Shown in pieces: positions 35,992-45,913 of a stretch of DNA of 64,000 nt (the stretch's first letter is position 1; the number at the start of each line of letters is the position of its first letter). The notes under the pieces are model-generated. The model saw only the letters and a program-made list of their open reading frames with translations. It ran no database searches and was not told the origin of the DNA. A program made the position numbers and the translations under genes. This DNA comes from Flaccisagitta enflata (Eukaryota > Chaetognatha > Sagittoidea > Aphragmophora), in the NCBI GenBank assembly GCA_965153355.1, contig OZ231126.1:107384001-107448000 (forward strand). Direction: 5' to 3'.

Positions 35992-37086
35992 TGGCAGCGG
36001 CCCCAAAGGGCCAATGTCCTGTAGGGCACAGGGGTGAATTTCCAGATGTTCATCCATCCATCTGTCCGTTCTTCCGTCCATCCATCTGTTTGTCCATTCT
36101 TCTATCCATCTGTTTGTCCATTCTTCCATCCATCTGTCTGTCCATTCTTCCATCCATCTGTCTGTCCTTCCATCCATCCCCCCCCCCCCCGAGGCCCGAG
36201 GCTGCTTTAGCCCTAATCAATGCAAAAGTCCCATTGATTAATAAGGAAAATTGATGAAAAAATGATTAGTCGCAAAAGTGTTAGATGGTCAGCGGTACCC
36301 GTTACCCCTATGTGAGTGTATGTGAGCGTGAAGTGGTTAGAGGGGGAGCGGCCCCAAAGGGGCTGATGACTTATACTGTTTTTATCTGAGCCTCAAGGCT
36401 GGAATTAGAGTCTGGAGGCTGGAATTGGCGCATGGAAGCTGGGATTTGAGCCCGGAGACTAGGATTTGGGCCTCCAGACTAGGATTTGAGCCTCAAGGCA
36501 GGGATTTGAGCCTTGAGGTTGGGAATTAAGCCTTGAAGCTGGGATTTTAGCCTCGAAGCTGGGATTTAAGCCTTGAGACTGGGATTTGAGCCTTGAGACT
36601 GGGAATTAAGCCGTGAGACTGGGATTTAAGCCTCGTGACTAAGTTTTGAGCATAAAGATTGGAATATGAGCCTCAAGACTGGGATTTGAGCCTCGAGGCT
36701 GGGATTTGAGCCTTTAAGCTAGGATGTGAGCCTCAAATGCCTCGAGAGGGGGTGGACGTACGGAGAAGGAGGAGGAGAAATTTCCCCTGTGTGAAAGCAT
36801 AGGTCATCGGACCCTTTAGGGCCGCTGCCCAAAAAGTGAAATTTTCATTGAATAACATGGAAAATTTGTGAAAAATCAAAAAAATGTAAAATTCCCATTG
36901 AATAACATGGAAAATTTCCCTGAAGGCCTCAATTTTGCCCTCTCTGAACGTCTGGAAATTCGCCCCTGTGTCCCAAAGGACATTGGCCCTTTTGGGCCGC
37001 TGCCTTGCTCTCTTCTAACTCTTTAGCTGATCACTCCAAGCAGTGCATTGGGCACCGCTGACCATGTGCGGTCCTTGGATGACTAT
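35992..37086 (+). mobile_element. GGGCAGCGG-family element A (Helentron/DINE-like), carrying nested element B
   Basis: 5' end TGGCAGCGGCCCCAAAGGG, a CCATCTGTCC-type tandem core, the inner inverted copy TTTTGGGCCGCTGCC near 36990, then a tail containing CACCGCTGACCATG and a short hairpin (GTGCGG..) ending GACTAT at 37086. A minus-strand copy (B) is inserted at 36267-36831. Confidence 0.7.
36267..36831 (-). mobile_element. GGGCAGCGG-family element B, nested inside A
   Basis: Read on the plus strand it begins with the complement of the family tail (TAGTCGCAAAAG...GGTCAGCGGTACCC) and ends GGGCCGCTGCCCA. Its private minisatellite (36384-36740) is a unit of about 20 bp of the GAGCCTTGAGACTGGGATTT type. 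Confidence 0.75.
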
Positions 37087-37160
37087 TTATCTCTAAAATG
37101 AAATGAGGTGCAGACTGCAGCTTGGACGGTGTTTTGACAAATCTGGCTGTCGCTGCTCTT

Positions 37161-38270
37161 TGGGCAGCGGCCCCAAAGGGGCCAATGACCTATGCTTTCA
37201 CACATGGGGAAATTTGTCCTTCCTTCTCTTTTTTCAGGCAGCGGCCCCAAAGGGCCGATGTCCGGTAGAACACAGGGGGAATTTCGAGACGTCCCTTCCG
37301 TCCTCCCCCATAGACTATCAAGGCCTCAGATTAGCCCTTCCAGGCCTCAATCTAGCCCTCCAGATTTCAAATCAGCCCTCTTGGCTTGAAATTAGCCTAC
37401 CCCATGCCTCAAATCTGTCTTTAAGTCCTCAAATCTGCCCTCCAGATCTTCAATCAGCCTTCCAAGCATCAAATCAGCCCTCAAAACCTCATATCTGCTC
37501 TCCAAGCCTAAATTCTGCCCTCTAGCCTCCAAATATGCCTTCAGTGGTCTATATCAGCCATCTAAAGCCTGAAATATGCCCCCCAGGATGGACGGAAGGA
37601 CAGACGTCTCAAAATTCCTGTGTGTTCTACAGGACATTGGTCCTTTGGGGCCGCTGCCCTGCTCTCACTCCACCTCTTTACTGGATCACTCCCAGCAGGG
37701 CATCGGGTAGCGCTGACCATGTACGATCCTTGGATGACTAGTTTTCCCCGTCCATCCCCCCCCAGCCCCCCCCAGGCCTCCAAACCCAACTCTGCCAAAT
37801 GCTGCCACATTTTGCCAAATTCTGCTAAATGCTGCCAAATTTTGCCAAATTTTGCTAAAATCTGCCAAATTTTGCCAAATTCTACCTAATTTTGCCAAAT
37901 TTTGCCAATATCTGCCAGATTTGGCAAAATTTGGTAAATGTTGGCAGAATTTAGCCAAATTTTGCCAAATTCCAGACCCAAACCCCAGCTCCAAACCCCA
38001 GCCTCAGACTGAATCCCACTTTCAGAGCCCAAATCTTAGCCTCAAGAAGAAAATCCAGCCCTGGAGCCAAAAACCCAGCTCCAAGTCCTAAACCGCATCA
38101 CAAAGGCCCAATTCCCAACCACTAGCAGATGGAGGAGGACATATTTCCTCATGTGTGAAAGCATAGGTCATCAGCTCCTTTTGGGCTGCTGCCCTGCTCC
38201 CTTCCTAAACTTCAATCACAATGTAAGCAGGGCACGAGTACCACTGACCATCTGACGCTTTTGCGACTAC
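37161..38270 (+). mobile_element. GGGCAGCGG-family element C, carrying nested element D
   Basis: Starts TGGGCAGCGGCCCCAAAGGGG and ends with the hairpin GACGCTTTTGCGACTAC. Its own minisatellite is (GCCAAATTTT)-type, 37790-37970. Element D interrupts it shortly after the 5' end. Confidence 0.7.
37236..37741 (+). mobile_element. GGGCAGCGG-family element D, nested inside C
   Basis: AGGCAGCGGCCCCAAAGGG start, matching inner inverted copy CTTTGGGGCCGCTGCCC at about 37640, and a tail ending GGATGACTAG. The core is a CAAATCTGCCCTCCA-type repeat of about 21 bp. Confidence 0.75.
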
Positions 38271-38557
38271 TTTTTTTAGGAGCAGAAGTTATCAAAAGTT
38301 GATGCACATTTAGGATATAACAGACACAACCAACACAACTTAGTCTCTACATATTCCCAAAACAGATTGGCCCACAGAATCTTGACTGGTCGCGATTTGA
38401 AGAGTAAGCAAGTTTTTAAACGAGACTTATGCCTCAATGAGAGCTTGTCCATCAGTTGGTTGGTCGGTTGGCAGATATACAGATTATGGAGGAGCGTGGA
38501 GCGCCGCTCCTTGGAAAGGCAGGAGGCTCGTCGGAAAATTTTTTATGGAAGAGGAAA

Positions 38558-38625
38558 AAAAGAAAGAAGCAAAAAGAAAGTTGGAAAGAAAGAAAGAAAG
38601 ACAGGAGGGAAGAAAGAAAGAAAAA

Positions 38626-38670
<45 letters not shown>

Positions 38671-38710
38671 GAGAAAGAGAGAAAGAAAAATGAAAGAAAC
38701 AGAGAAAGAT
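38558..38710. repeat. (AAAG)n microsatellite
   Basis: An imperfect AAAG tract of about 150 bp inside the 5.47-kb transposon. Confidence 0.95.
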
Positions 38711-38719
38711 TCATTTTTT

Positions 38720-38871
38720 TTAGTCACGGACCCATGACTCTACACCTCGCCATGTCAGTAGGTCCGTTGGTCCGTTGGTCAGTTTGAAATATTTCTAAGA
38801 TTGCAAGTGGTTTTTTAATTACTGCTCCTGCCCATCTGTCCGCGACCGGATTGTCGTGTATCCGGCCTTGC
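38720..38871 (-). repeat. Family-2 short element (GGTC/GTCC repeat)
   Basis: The complement of the family seen at 52972-53202: TAGTC..GACTCTACACCTCGCC, a GGTCCGTTGGTCC tract, then CTGCTCCTGCCCA and GTATCCGGCCTTG. Confidence 0.55.
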
Positions 38872-39519
38872 TGCTTTTCAATCTTGATTGCTGCAACAAG
38901 AAATGTTAAGACACAGTTGAACCCCGCTCTAACGGACCCGCCACTAAAGAACTCCGCCTAAAATAGATGAAAATTCACTGTTCCTTTAACTAGTTTCTCT
39001 TTATTTCTTATAAAGTTATATTGATGATTTACAATTTTATTAAATGCCTATAACAGATAAGATTTGTTGGTCTCTTGAAATGCTTTAGAGCGGGATTTAA
39101 CTGTATTTACCAATGGCAATAGGCAATGCGGGCTATTGTCTATTGAAATTCCGATGGAAATCTTTGAATTGTGCAACATATAGTGATAATAAATCAAAGC
39201 CATCTATTAACCTCTACTTCTTTCTACTGAAAACCGACCAAATCACGTAACAACTAGTAGTGCAAATACCGCCCTATAACCTGTGACCGATCAACCAAAT
39301 GATGGACCAACAGACCGATGGACCAACTGACCGACGGACCCACTGACCGACGGAAAGACAAAGCATAGCATGCAACTAGAAAATTTGAAAATATGCACAA
39401 CAGGATTACTACACTAATTTTCAACAATCTGGCGTTTACAAAATTGCTTGGTAAGAAATGGTCAATTACAAAATAACATCAACTGGATATGGGCTAATTA
39501 TAAAGAACGTGTTTCCTTA

Positions 39520-40247
39520 TGGGCAGCGGCCCCGGAGGGGTCGATGACCTATGGTTCCACACAGGGCAATTTTTCCGATCTGATGTCAGTGTCCCCCCCC
39601 CCCGAAGCCCCAAATCAGGCCTCTCAGACCTCAAAGCAGGCCTCTCAGACCTCAAATCAGGCCCCTCAGACCCCAAATCAGGCCTCTCAGACCCCAAATC
39701 AGGCTTTTCAGACCCCAAATCAGGCTTTTCAGACCCCAAATCAGGTCACTCAGACCTCAAAGCAGGCCTCTAAGACCTCAAATCCGGCCTCTTCGACCTC
39801 AAATCAGGCCTCTTTGACCTCAAATCAGGCCTCTCAGACCCCCAATGAGGCCTCTCGGATTCAAAATCAGGCCTCTCGGATTCAAAATCAGGCCTCCCAG
39901 ACCCCAAATCAGGCCTCTCAAACTACAAATCAAGCGTCTGGGATCCCAAATCAGGCCTCTCAGACCCCAAATCAGGCCTCTCAGACCTCTTTTCAGGCTT
40001 CTTAAGCCTTAACTCAGGCCTCCCAGACCTCTGATCAGGCCTCTCACACCCCAGATCAGACCTTATGGACCCCAGATCAGACCTCTCAGACCCAAGATCT
40101 TGCCTCCCAAAACAAAATTGCCCTGTGTGGAAGCATAGGTCATCGACCCCTCCGGGGCCGCTGCCCCATTACCCCAACACTACAATACTAAATGATATCC
40201 ATGGGGCATCGGGAACTGCTGACCATAATGACGCTTGAGCGGCCTGT
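39520..40247 (+). mobile_element. GGGCAGCGG-family element E with CAGACCCCAAATCAGGCCTCT minisatellite
   Basis: 5' TGGGCAGCGGCCCCGGAGGGG, inner inverted copy CCCTCCGGGGCCGCTGCCC at about 40147, and a tail with GGGAACTGCTGACC and hairpin ACGCTTGAGCGGCCTGT. The core is about 20 copies of a CAGACCCCAAATCAGGCCTCT-type 21-mer. Since 21 is divisible by 3, it creates a 185-codon artefactual ORF (39448-40005). Confidence 0.8.
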
Positions 40248-41170
40248 TTATTATGAGCCTAAATTGAACTCAGTAGCTCAATTTGTATAGAAGATATGAG
40301 ATGACTAAGTTGCAAGGGTTTTTGCCATTCATGATTAAATTACATCAACTTTGAAAGACCGTCGCTCTCAAACAAATTGAGCTATTGACCTCAATTTGGG
40401 CTCATTTTAAAGGGCTGTGTCAGTTCTTCAAAATGAGCCTTAATTGAGCTCATTTGCTCAATTCGTTTAGGAGATATGAGCTGATAAAGTTGTAAGTGTT
40501 TTTGCCATTACTGATAAAATTTCACGAACTTTAGAAGACTGTCGCTCCTAAACGAATTGAGCTATTGACCTCAATTTGGGCTCATTTTAAAGAGCTAAGT
40601 CAGCTCTTCAAAATGAGCCTAAATTGAGCTCATTTGCTCAATTTGTTCAGGAGATATGAGCTGACAAAGTTAACTCCTTCCATTCATCCTAATCAAAAAT
40701 CGTTCTCCTCTGTTTTCCAGAGGTAAAACAAAATGGAAGGAAAACCCTGAGTTTTAAAAACTTGCCTCCACGTCTTTTTGATGCCCCATGGGGTACTACG
40801 AGTGGCTGTCATGGTCAGTCCCATGGACATTGACCCCTATCTTTATCGATCTAAGATCTATGGGTGTGAGGCGAGTTGAATGTTGAGCAGCAGTCCCTGC
40901 ATTTACCGCATTCTTTCACATGATCCTTCATTTCTTTGTCCTCCAACTTTTTGTTTTTCTCAGATTTCGCCGCGTGAGAGTAAAGAATTGGCCTCTTCGT
41001 GATCGGCCTCGGTGTTGGCCGCGATTGGAGGAGGCGGCGGCGGAATTCGGCGGGTGACGAGGCTGATTGCAGTTGGATTCGAAAGCGGCCATCATTGCGG
41101 CCGGATTTGGCGGCTGCTGGGTCCAGTCGCGGCTGGAATTAGCGGCGGCCGATGTCGCGGCAGCTGGATT

Positions 41171-42136
41171 TCAGCTCCATTGGGCGGCCGTGATTGCCGG
41201 TGTGTCATCGTCAAAATTCAATCTGCGACGCGCCGTGGGATTCAATCCTCGTTGGCTGGGCGGAATTCCCAGGTTCTTTGTCGGAGTAGGAGGAAAAATG
41301 TGGACCGGCGGCGGATTGATGCCGCTTCGACCTTGGATTGGTGATTGGCCGCGGCCGCGGCCTCTAGTTCCCAAGCCTCTGACGACTCTCCTTCCGTCTC
41401 CACGTCCTCGCTGCATCGTCGCTCTTGTTTCATATCGGCCGTATGCAGGTGAGAAAAAAGTTTCTCTGGGAAAGGATCCTCGGTAAATTCCACCTCGGCC
41501 GCGTTGGCCGCGGCCGGATATTTTGGCCTTCATTCCCCGATATTGGGCTGGGGAAAAGTTTGATGAGCAACCCAAAATTGGTCTTGGAGGAGTGTTAATG
41601 GCCTGAGGAGGATAAGTTGTCCTACTGGTCACTCGGTTGGTGTTGTTGTTGTAGTTGTTGTTGTTGTTGCTGTTGTTGGCCGATTTGGTTTTCCCATTGA
41701 GAATGTGGTTGTTGTTGTTGTTGGCCGATTTGCTTTTTCTCTTGGGAATGCTGTTGTTGTTATTGTTTTGATGCCCTTGGATTGGTCCTCTTTTGTAGTC
41801 GCGTTTGACGTCGCTTCCGGAGTCAATGCTTCCATCTCTGTCGAAGATAACGTGTTTGGGTTCGCGTTCGGCTTCTTCTTTTTCCTCCAAAATGATATTG
41901 GCGATTTGATTGGTAGTGAGCCTCAATCTCTCATTTTTGGCCTTTGCGGCTCTCAGTTGATATTCCGTAGAACCGCGTTCGAATGTTGGATAGTATTTGG
42001 TCATGAAATCGCACTCGGAAGGTGTGTCCTTGATGATGAGTTCGATGTGACCCAGTAGGTCAGTTTTCTTCTTGACTTGTGCCCTCAGATTGGTCATCAA
42101 GGCAGAGGTGCAGAAGAATACTTCATGATTAACCAT
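41171..42136 (-). CDS. Unknown basic, Asn- and RG-rich protein
   Basis: Starts at ATG 42136 (an upstream in-frame GTG overlaps the previous stop). The first 110 residues are mixed helical; an Asn-rich low-complexity stretch encoded by AAC/AAT runs follows (about 125-170), then an Arg-Gly-rich part (GRGQRGRGG, GRGDGRRVVRGLGTRGRGRGQ) typical of nucleic-acid-binding proteins. It ends at an in-frame TGA (41171-41173), beyond which the frame stays open to about 40930. The coupling with the upstream ORF (TGA, two bases, ATG) suggests termination-reinitiation or a shared transcript. Function is unknown. Confidence 0.4.
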   Translation of the reverse strand: MVNHEVFFCTSALMTNLRAQVKKKTDLLGHIELIIKDTPSECDFMTKYYPTFERGSTEYQLRAAKAKNERLRLTTNQIANIILEEKEEAEREPKHVIFDRDGSIDSGSDVKRDYKRGPIQGHQNNNNNSIPKRKSKSANNNNNHILNGKTKSANNSNNNNNYNNNTNRVTSRTTYPPQAINTPPRPILGCSSNFSPAQYRGMKAKISGRGQRGRGGIYRGSFPRETFFSPAYGRYETRATMQRGRGDGRRVVRGLGTRGRGRGQSPIQGRSGINPPPVHIFPPTPTKNLGIPPSQRGLNPTARRRLNFDDDTPAITAAQWS

Positions 42137-42138
42137 TT

Positions 42139-42630
42139 TCACTTTATCCCTTTGTGTTTCAGCTTGACGATGACCTCTCCGCGTGCTATGTAGGCCCTTT
42201 TGACAGCGTCGAAGCCCATGGCAAAGACAGTCTGCGTCGTCGTCAGTCTCTTCTTTTGCTCATCATCGGAATCGATCTGACAAAGGAGATTTGGAAAGAC
42301 GCCTCGAGTGCCGGAACCGCTCCAGTTCGCGGAAGCGTCGGAAGCGGTGAATCTTTCCCTCGCCATGTTGATGTTTTGGAGGATCTCGTGGAATGGCGTT
42401 GTCGGGCGATACCCGTCTTCGTCCATCTTCTCATGAACGCTGTCGATGATTGTCTGCGCCGCTGGTGAGCGAAAAGCGGTGATAGCGGTTCCGCATTTTT
42501 GGGCGATTGAAATGAACTTGTGCAAGGCCGGAAGCGATGTCTTCTCTTGGGCGGAAGCGTTGAGGCTTTCTGCAGGTAAAACCTCTAGGATAGAAGTAGG
42601 AGGATATAGGGGGGTTAAAATGGGTTATAT
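42139..42630 (-). CDS. Unknown ORF, 5' end missing
   Basis: Open from about 42630, just after a stop, to TGA at 42139-42141, with no upstream ATG, so the N terminus is missing or lies in another exon; TTTTACCTGCAG just before 42578 is a plausible 3' splice site. The sequence looks globular (ALHKFISIAQKCGTAI, SVHEKMDEDGYRPTTPF, VFAMGFDAVKRAYIARGEV). It ends in basic KLKHKGIK, and its TGA is followed after two bases by the ATG of the next ORF. The family is not recognised; a viral nucleoprotein-like fragment is one speculative option. Confidence 0.4.
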
Positions 42631-42796
42631 CATAATATAAAAAGAATAATTTTTTGGTTATTTTTTATCTTATCTTGTCTTATCTTCCATATCTATCTAA
42701 TACGAGAAAAACTCGTATGAATATGTATTTAATGAAATAAACAAGATAATAATAGAAATTTCAAGTGTAATTTTAAGTGTAATTTTGAGTTTAATT

Positions 42797-42802
42797 TTTA
42801 TT
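42797..42802 (-). promoter_or_regulatory. Possible polyadenylation signal (AATAAA) of the virion-gene block
   Basis: AATAAA on the minus strand about 30 bases downstream of the stop of the Arg-rich core peptide gene, the last gene of the block. Confidence 0.45.
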
Positions 42803-42832
42803 GTAATGTACAGAAACTAAAACACAATATTA

Positions 42833-43163
42833 TCAGCGTTTACGACGTCTTCTTCCTATTGTTTTAACTGTTCTACGTAATGCGCCACCACTTCGTCTTG
42901 TTCGTCGACGTCTTCCACGGCGTCTCCTTCTACGTCGACCTCTCCGTTTTCGACCCATTATCTCTTGTTGAATCAAATCCCTGAGATCAATGAAGTAAAG
43001 AAAAGATTTTAAGATAACCGATAACCGTTAACCGATAACTGTTGACCGATAACCTATAACCAATAACCGATAATATTCGATTAATAAAATCGTTAAAAAT
43101 ATTACAAAAAATTCTGATTTACCTGTTTAGAGCGGCTAGTTGAAGAGACCGTTCATAAGGCAT
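42833..43163 (-). CDS. Spliced Arg-rich core peptide (pX/mu-like)
   Basis: Two exons on the minus strand: 43163-43123 (ATG, 13 codons plus two bases, ending AACAG before GTAAAT) and 42980-42833 (after ...GATCTCAG). The 142-nt intron has GT-AG ends and the split codon joins in phase, giving 62 residues. The C-terminal 40 residues are about 60% Arg/Lys, with runs of Arg and a central SGGALRRTVK segment, resembling adenovirus core peptide X/mu and the pX-like peptides of adintoviruses, which condense DNA in the virion. If splicing is ignored, an internal ATG (42958) still gives a 41-residue basic peptide. An ATAACCG-type short repeat (43008-43075) lies in the intron. Confidence 0.6.
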
Positions 43164-43397
43164 TTGGTTTTGGAAGCTCTTTGTGATCTTGTTTTGGGAA
43201 ATGAGTTGAGTTGAGGTATTGGAAAATGTTGCTTGGTTTTCTGATTATATTTGTCACCAAGATACAGCAACTGATAGCGAAAATTGCTGTCTTGAGAATC
43301 AGAGAAATGAACTGTTTTATAGTTTTATAGTTTTATAGTCAGTCAGGTTAATTTGAGGAAATCTTTCCATATCTGGAAAAGATAAATGGGTTGACAA

Positions 43398-43946
43398 TTA
43401 TTTACATATTTTATGTGCTCTTTTTAAAATGTAGTACTCTCTTGTAGTTAAACTGTATTGTTGTAACATTGATTGTAGACGGTACATTCCTTTTATTCCG
43501 TGTTTATTAAAATGAAATAAAAAAAATACGATCTGAAAGCCGCAATTACTTGAATTGTTTTTTTGAGTTCTAGCTTTCCATAAGTGTAGGTTAAGTTTAT
43601 GAATGTTGCAAAACAAATTTATTTTTGTTGCCAAGTCTTTGTGTTGTTTGTAGTTATTAGCTAAACTATCAACAAACATACAATTACAGTTTTGTTGTGT
43701 TATTTCGATTAAAAGAACAACCCAATGTCCTGTGATTTCTGGGGGGGTTGAGCTATGAAGTGTATTGATAATGATTGCATATTTGCCAGTATTAACAAAA
43801 TTGTTCTCCAATGAATCTAATTTATCGTAATTCATAATGTATTCGCCATTTGCAATAAGATTATATAAGCGGGGGTGTTGTTTAAGATAGGATAGTAAAT
43901 CAGCATTGCTGGTGAGTAGTAGTCTAGATGTAAACAATTTAGCCAT
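43398..43946 (-). CDS. Adenovirus-type cysteine protease (adenain-like)
   Basis: A complete ORF of 182 residues that starts five bases after the stop of the upstream gene. It matches the adenain (peptidase C5, C48-like fold) pattern: GHWVVLL with catalytic His74, MFVDSL with Asp93, Gln128 seven residues before the nucleophile, and SSNCGFQIVFFL with Cys135. The Q-to-C distance of seven equals that of adenovirus protease, and the H-acid-Q-C order is conserved. Such proteases mature capsid and core proteins in adenoviruses, Polintons and adintoviruses. The length is slightly below that of adenovirus (about 204). No frameshift or stop is present, so the gene appears intact. Confidence 0.85.
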   Translation of the reverse strand: MAKLFTSRLLLTSNADLLSYLKQHPRLYNLIANGEYIMNYDKLDSLENNFVNTGKYAIIINTLHSSTPPEITGHWVVLLIEITQQNCNCMFVDSLANNYKQHKDLATKINLFCNIHKLNLHLWKARTQKNNSSNCGFQIVFFLFHFNKHGIKGMYRLQSMLQQYSLTTREYYILKRAHKICK

Positions 43947-43951
43947 CCTGG

Positions 43952-45904
43952 CTATTGATCGGGTTCATAGCCTTTAAACGTAGAACGGTCATGTTCGATA
44001 GCAATTGCTCTTTGTTGCGAATAGATAACTGAAACGCGAAAAACAAGTTCTGTTGGTTTTTCAAAACGGAGGTAAAGTGTGAAGTCGTTGCTTGGGGACA
44101 TGGAACGAGGTTGGGTGCGATTAAGAATATTGGGAACATTCCCTCTAGCAGCATTGTCTGCACTGAGACAAAACGGGAGTAAAAATTTATCGGAATAGAA
44201 TAAGTCGTATGGTAGATCAATCGAACCCTGCCCATTTAGTTTGTTAAATTGTCCAAGGGCGTAAAAGTAGGATGCTTTTTTTCCCGATTCCGTTGAGAAG
44301 TCATATCCTTCTAATTGTCCTCCATTGTTTGTGTGGGCTAAACTTGGGATCTTCACAGTTGAGATGCCGCTAGACACATAGCTGTGTATTAATCCCCAGC
44401 GTTGAAATCGGTAAAAATCTTCTTTGTATCTCCCGCAATATGTCTGGAAAATCAATTTCAAAAAGATTAGTAATTGGGAGTGGGGTAAGTAGCTGTAATG
44501 GTACAAGCTTTTTTGAGATTTACCGTGTTTGGCTGAATGAAAATGAGAATGTTGGAGACTGGATCCCGAGTGGAAATCCCTAGACGACGTTCCAGGATTC
44601 CAATTTCCAGGCTTTAGTAAAAGAAAGAGGAAAATTTGTTTTATTAACGTTAAGGTGGTAGTAGAGTTATTTTATCTCATGTGTAATATGATAAGTATTT
44701 ACCTGTATGATTTGACGAATTTTGCCAAAAAGTTGATTTGAAGAAAAGATTTGACCAAGCGGGTTTCCATGGCTCGTAAAAGATTGGGTTTAAGAAGGAT
44801 GAATTCGACAAGAAGTTTGGCGTCCAGGATTTTAAAAGTTGGTCTGTGTACCGGGTTTGTAGTCGTAAAGTATTTTTCATAACTAGTTAGATAAATGCGC
44901 ACTCCAATTTCCAAGTTGGAGGGGAGTAAGGAATCAAATTGCAGAAATGCATGACTGAGAGAACAAAAATACTCTTGTATTTGTTTGTTTATGATTTTAA
45001 GAGTTCTTCTTCCTCTGCCATTACGTGCTGTCCATACACGTTTTTGTTTTTTTGCAGGGGGAGCCCCTTCAGGAGAGGCTTCTTGGCTTGTTTGTTGTTG
45101 TGAAGAGGAACTATCCTCAGTGGTGGAGGTTTCATCACTTTTTCGTTTCTTTTGGGCGGAACTAGAGTCAGAAGAGATATCTTCATTCCTTCTTTTCTTT
45201 GAAGAAGAGTTAGTTTCAGTAGAGGTAGGAGCAGGGGTTGTTGTTTTGTCGACAATGGCGTCTTTAGGCTCCATAAAGGGCTCCCCTTCATCTTCTTCAT
45301 ATCCTTCGAAAAACTGTAGGTAGGATTGTTTTTGTCTTGGTGTAGTTTCGTAAAGCATCTGAAGGTATGCCAGGAGGCCATAATTTTGGCTTTGGCGATC
45401 TAAAGTTGCTTCCGAGATGGTTACACTAACATCATCAATCAGAGAGTGGGAGATGAGGGGGCAGGAGACGGTGATGTTATCTTCCTCTGTGATTGCGGTA
45501 TCGTTCTCCTTTTGGCATTGCACTTTCAAAGCCAAATAAATCCTGATATTGGAGAGAAAGAGTAAGTTAGTCACGATATTTTATTTGCAATCCGAACAAC
45601 CTTGACCATAACTAACCAACTTAACCATAACCTGAACGACTTCAATCACAACCAACCATCCTAACTACATTTTCACGGTTACTTACTGGTGTGGGTTGAT
45701 TAAACCAACTTTATCGAGAATGTAAAATGAGATTGATCGTGAACTTGGATTGAGCTCCTGGGGGTCGATCGGCAGGATTGTCTTGAAAGTACGGTAAAGA
45801 ATACCATCGGTGATAACAGCTTTGTCACTTAATGAAGCATCAACTTCCGGGGATTGAATTACATGGGGTGGGCGGAATTGTGGTGGAGCTCGAGTGTCAG
45901 CCAT
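43952..45904 (-). CDS. Spliced 545-residue virion-type protein, probable structural
   Basis: Four exons on the minus strand: 45904-45687, 45542-44703, 44611-44524 and 44443-43952. The introns (144, 91, 80 nt) all begin GTAAGT or GTAAAT and end in a pyrimidine tract plus AG. The phases (2, 2, 0) match at every junction and the product ends at one stop. Residues 1-165 are mixed; about 172-252 is a Ser/Thr/Lys-rich linker with NLS-like KKRR, KKRK and KKQKR clusters; the C-terminal 270 residues look globular and beta-rich (SIDLPYDLFY, DFTLYLRFEKPTELVFRVSV). Its position directly before the adenain gene suggests a capsid or capsid-associated protein. The family is not recognised with certainty. 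Confidence 0.6.
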
Positions 45905-45913
45905 TATCTTGGG

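Larger units (their letters stand above)
35397..40866. mobile_element. 5.47-kb DNA transposon with long terminal inverted repeats, TSD TGAG
   Basis: The ends are inverted copies beginning CACCCATAGATCTTAGATCG at 35397 and, in complement, at 40866. They are highly similar for about 145 bp and are followed by subterminal arrays of AATTGAGCTCAATTTGGGCTCATTTTAAAGAGCTG-like inverted motifs (35600-35930 and 40245-40690). TGAG flanks both sides (35393-35396, 40867-40870). I see no transposase ORF, so it is non-autonomous or gutted. Its interior is occupied by four complete copies of the GGGCAGCGG family plus one more, a family-2 element and an (AAAG)n tract. Confidence 0.75.
35161..42630 (-). pseudogene. 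Broken minus-strand locus split by a DNA transposon
   Basis: Two adjacent ORFs (42630-42139 and 42136-41171) continue as a degraded coding tail (41170-40867), are interrupted by the 5.47-kb transposon at 35397-40866, and resume at 35396-35161. The frame open over about 41142-40867 runs without a stop across the junction into the 35396-35161 frame once one TGAG copy is discounted, so the transposon inserted into a then-continuous reading frame. Between 41171 and 41000 the best-looking frame changes, indicating small indels. The C-terminal part has a CxxCxxCC cysteine cluster just before the insertion. No protein family was recognised; viral or retroelement origin is possible. Confidence 0.5.

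Noticed and set aside
39448-40005. 185-codon Gln/Ala/Ser-rich ORF
   Set aside because: Produced by the 21-bp minisatellite of element E, whose unit length is divisible by three; similar ORFs occur in elements I and J.
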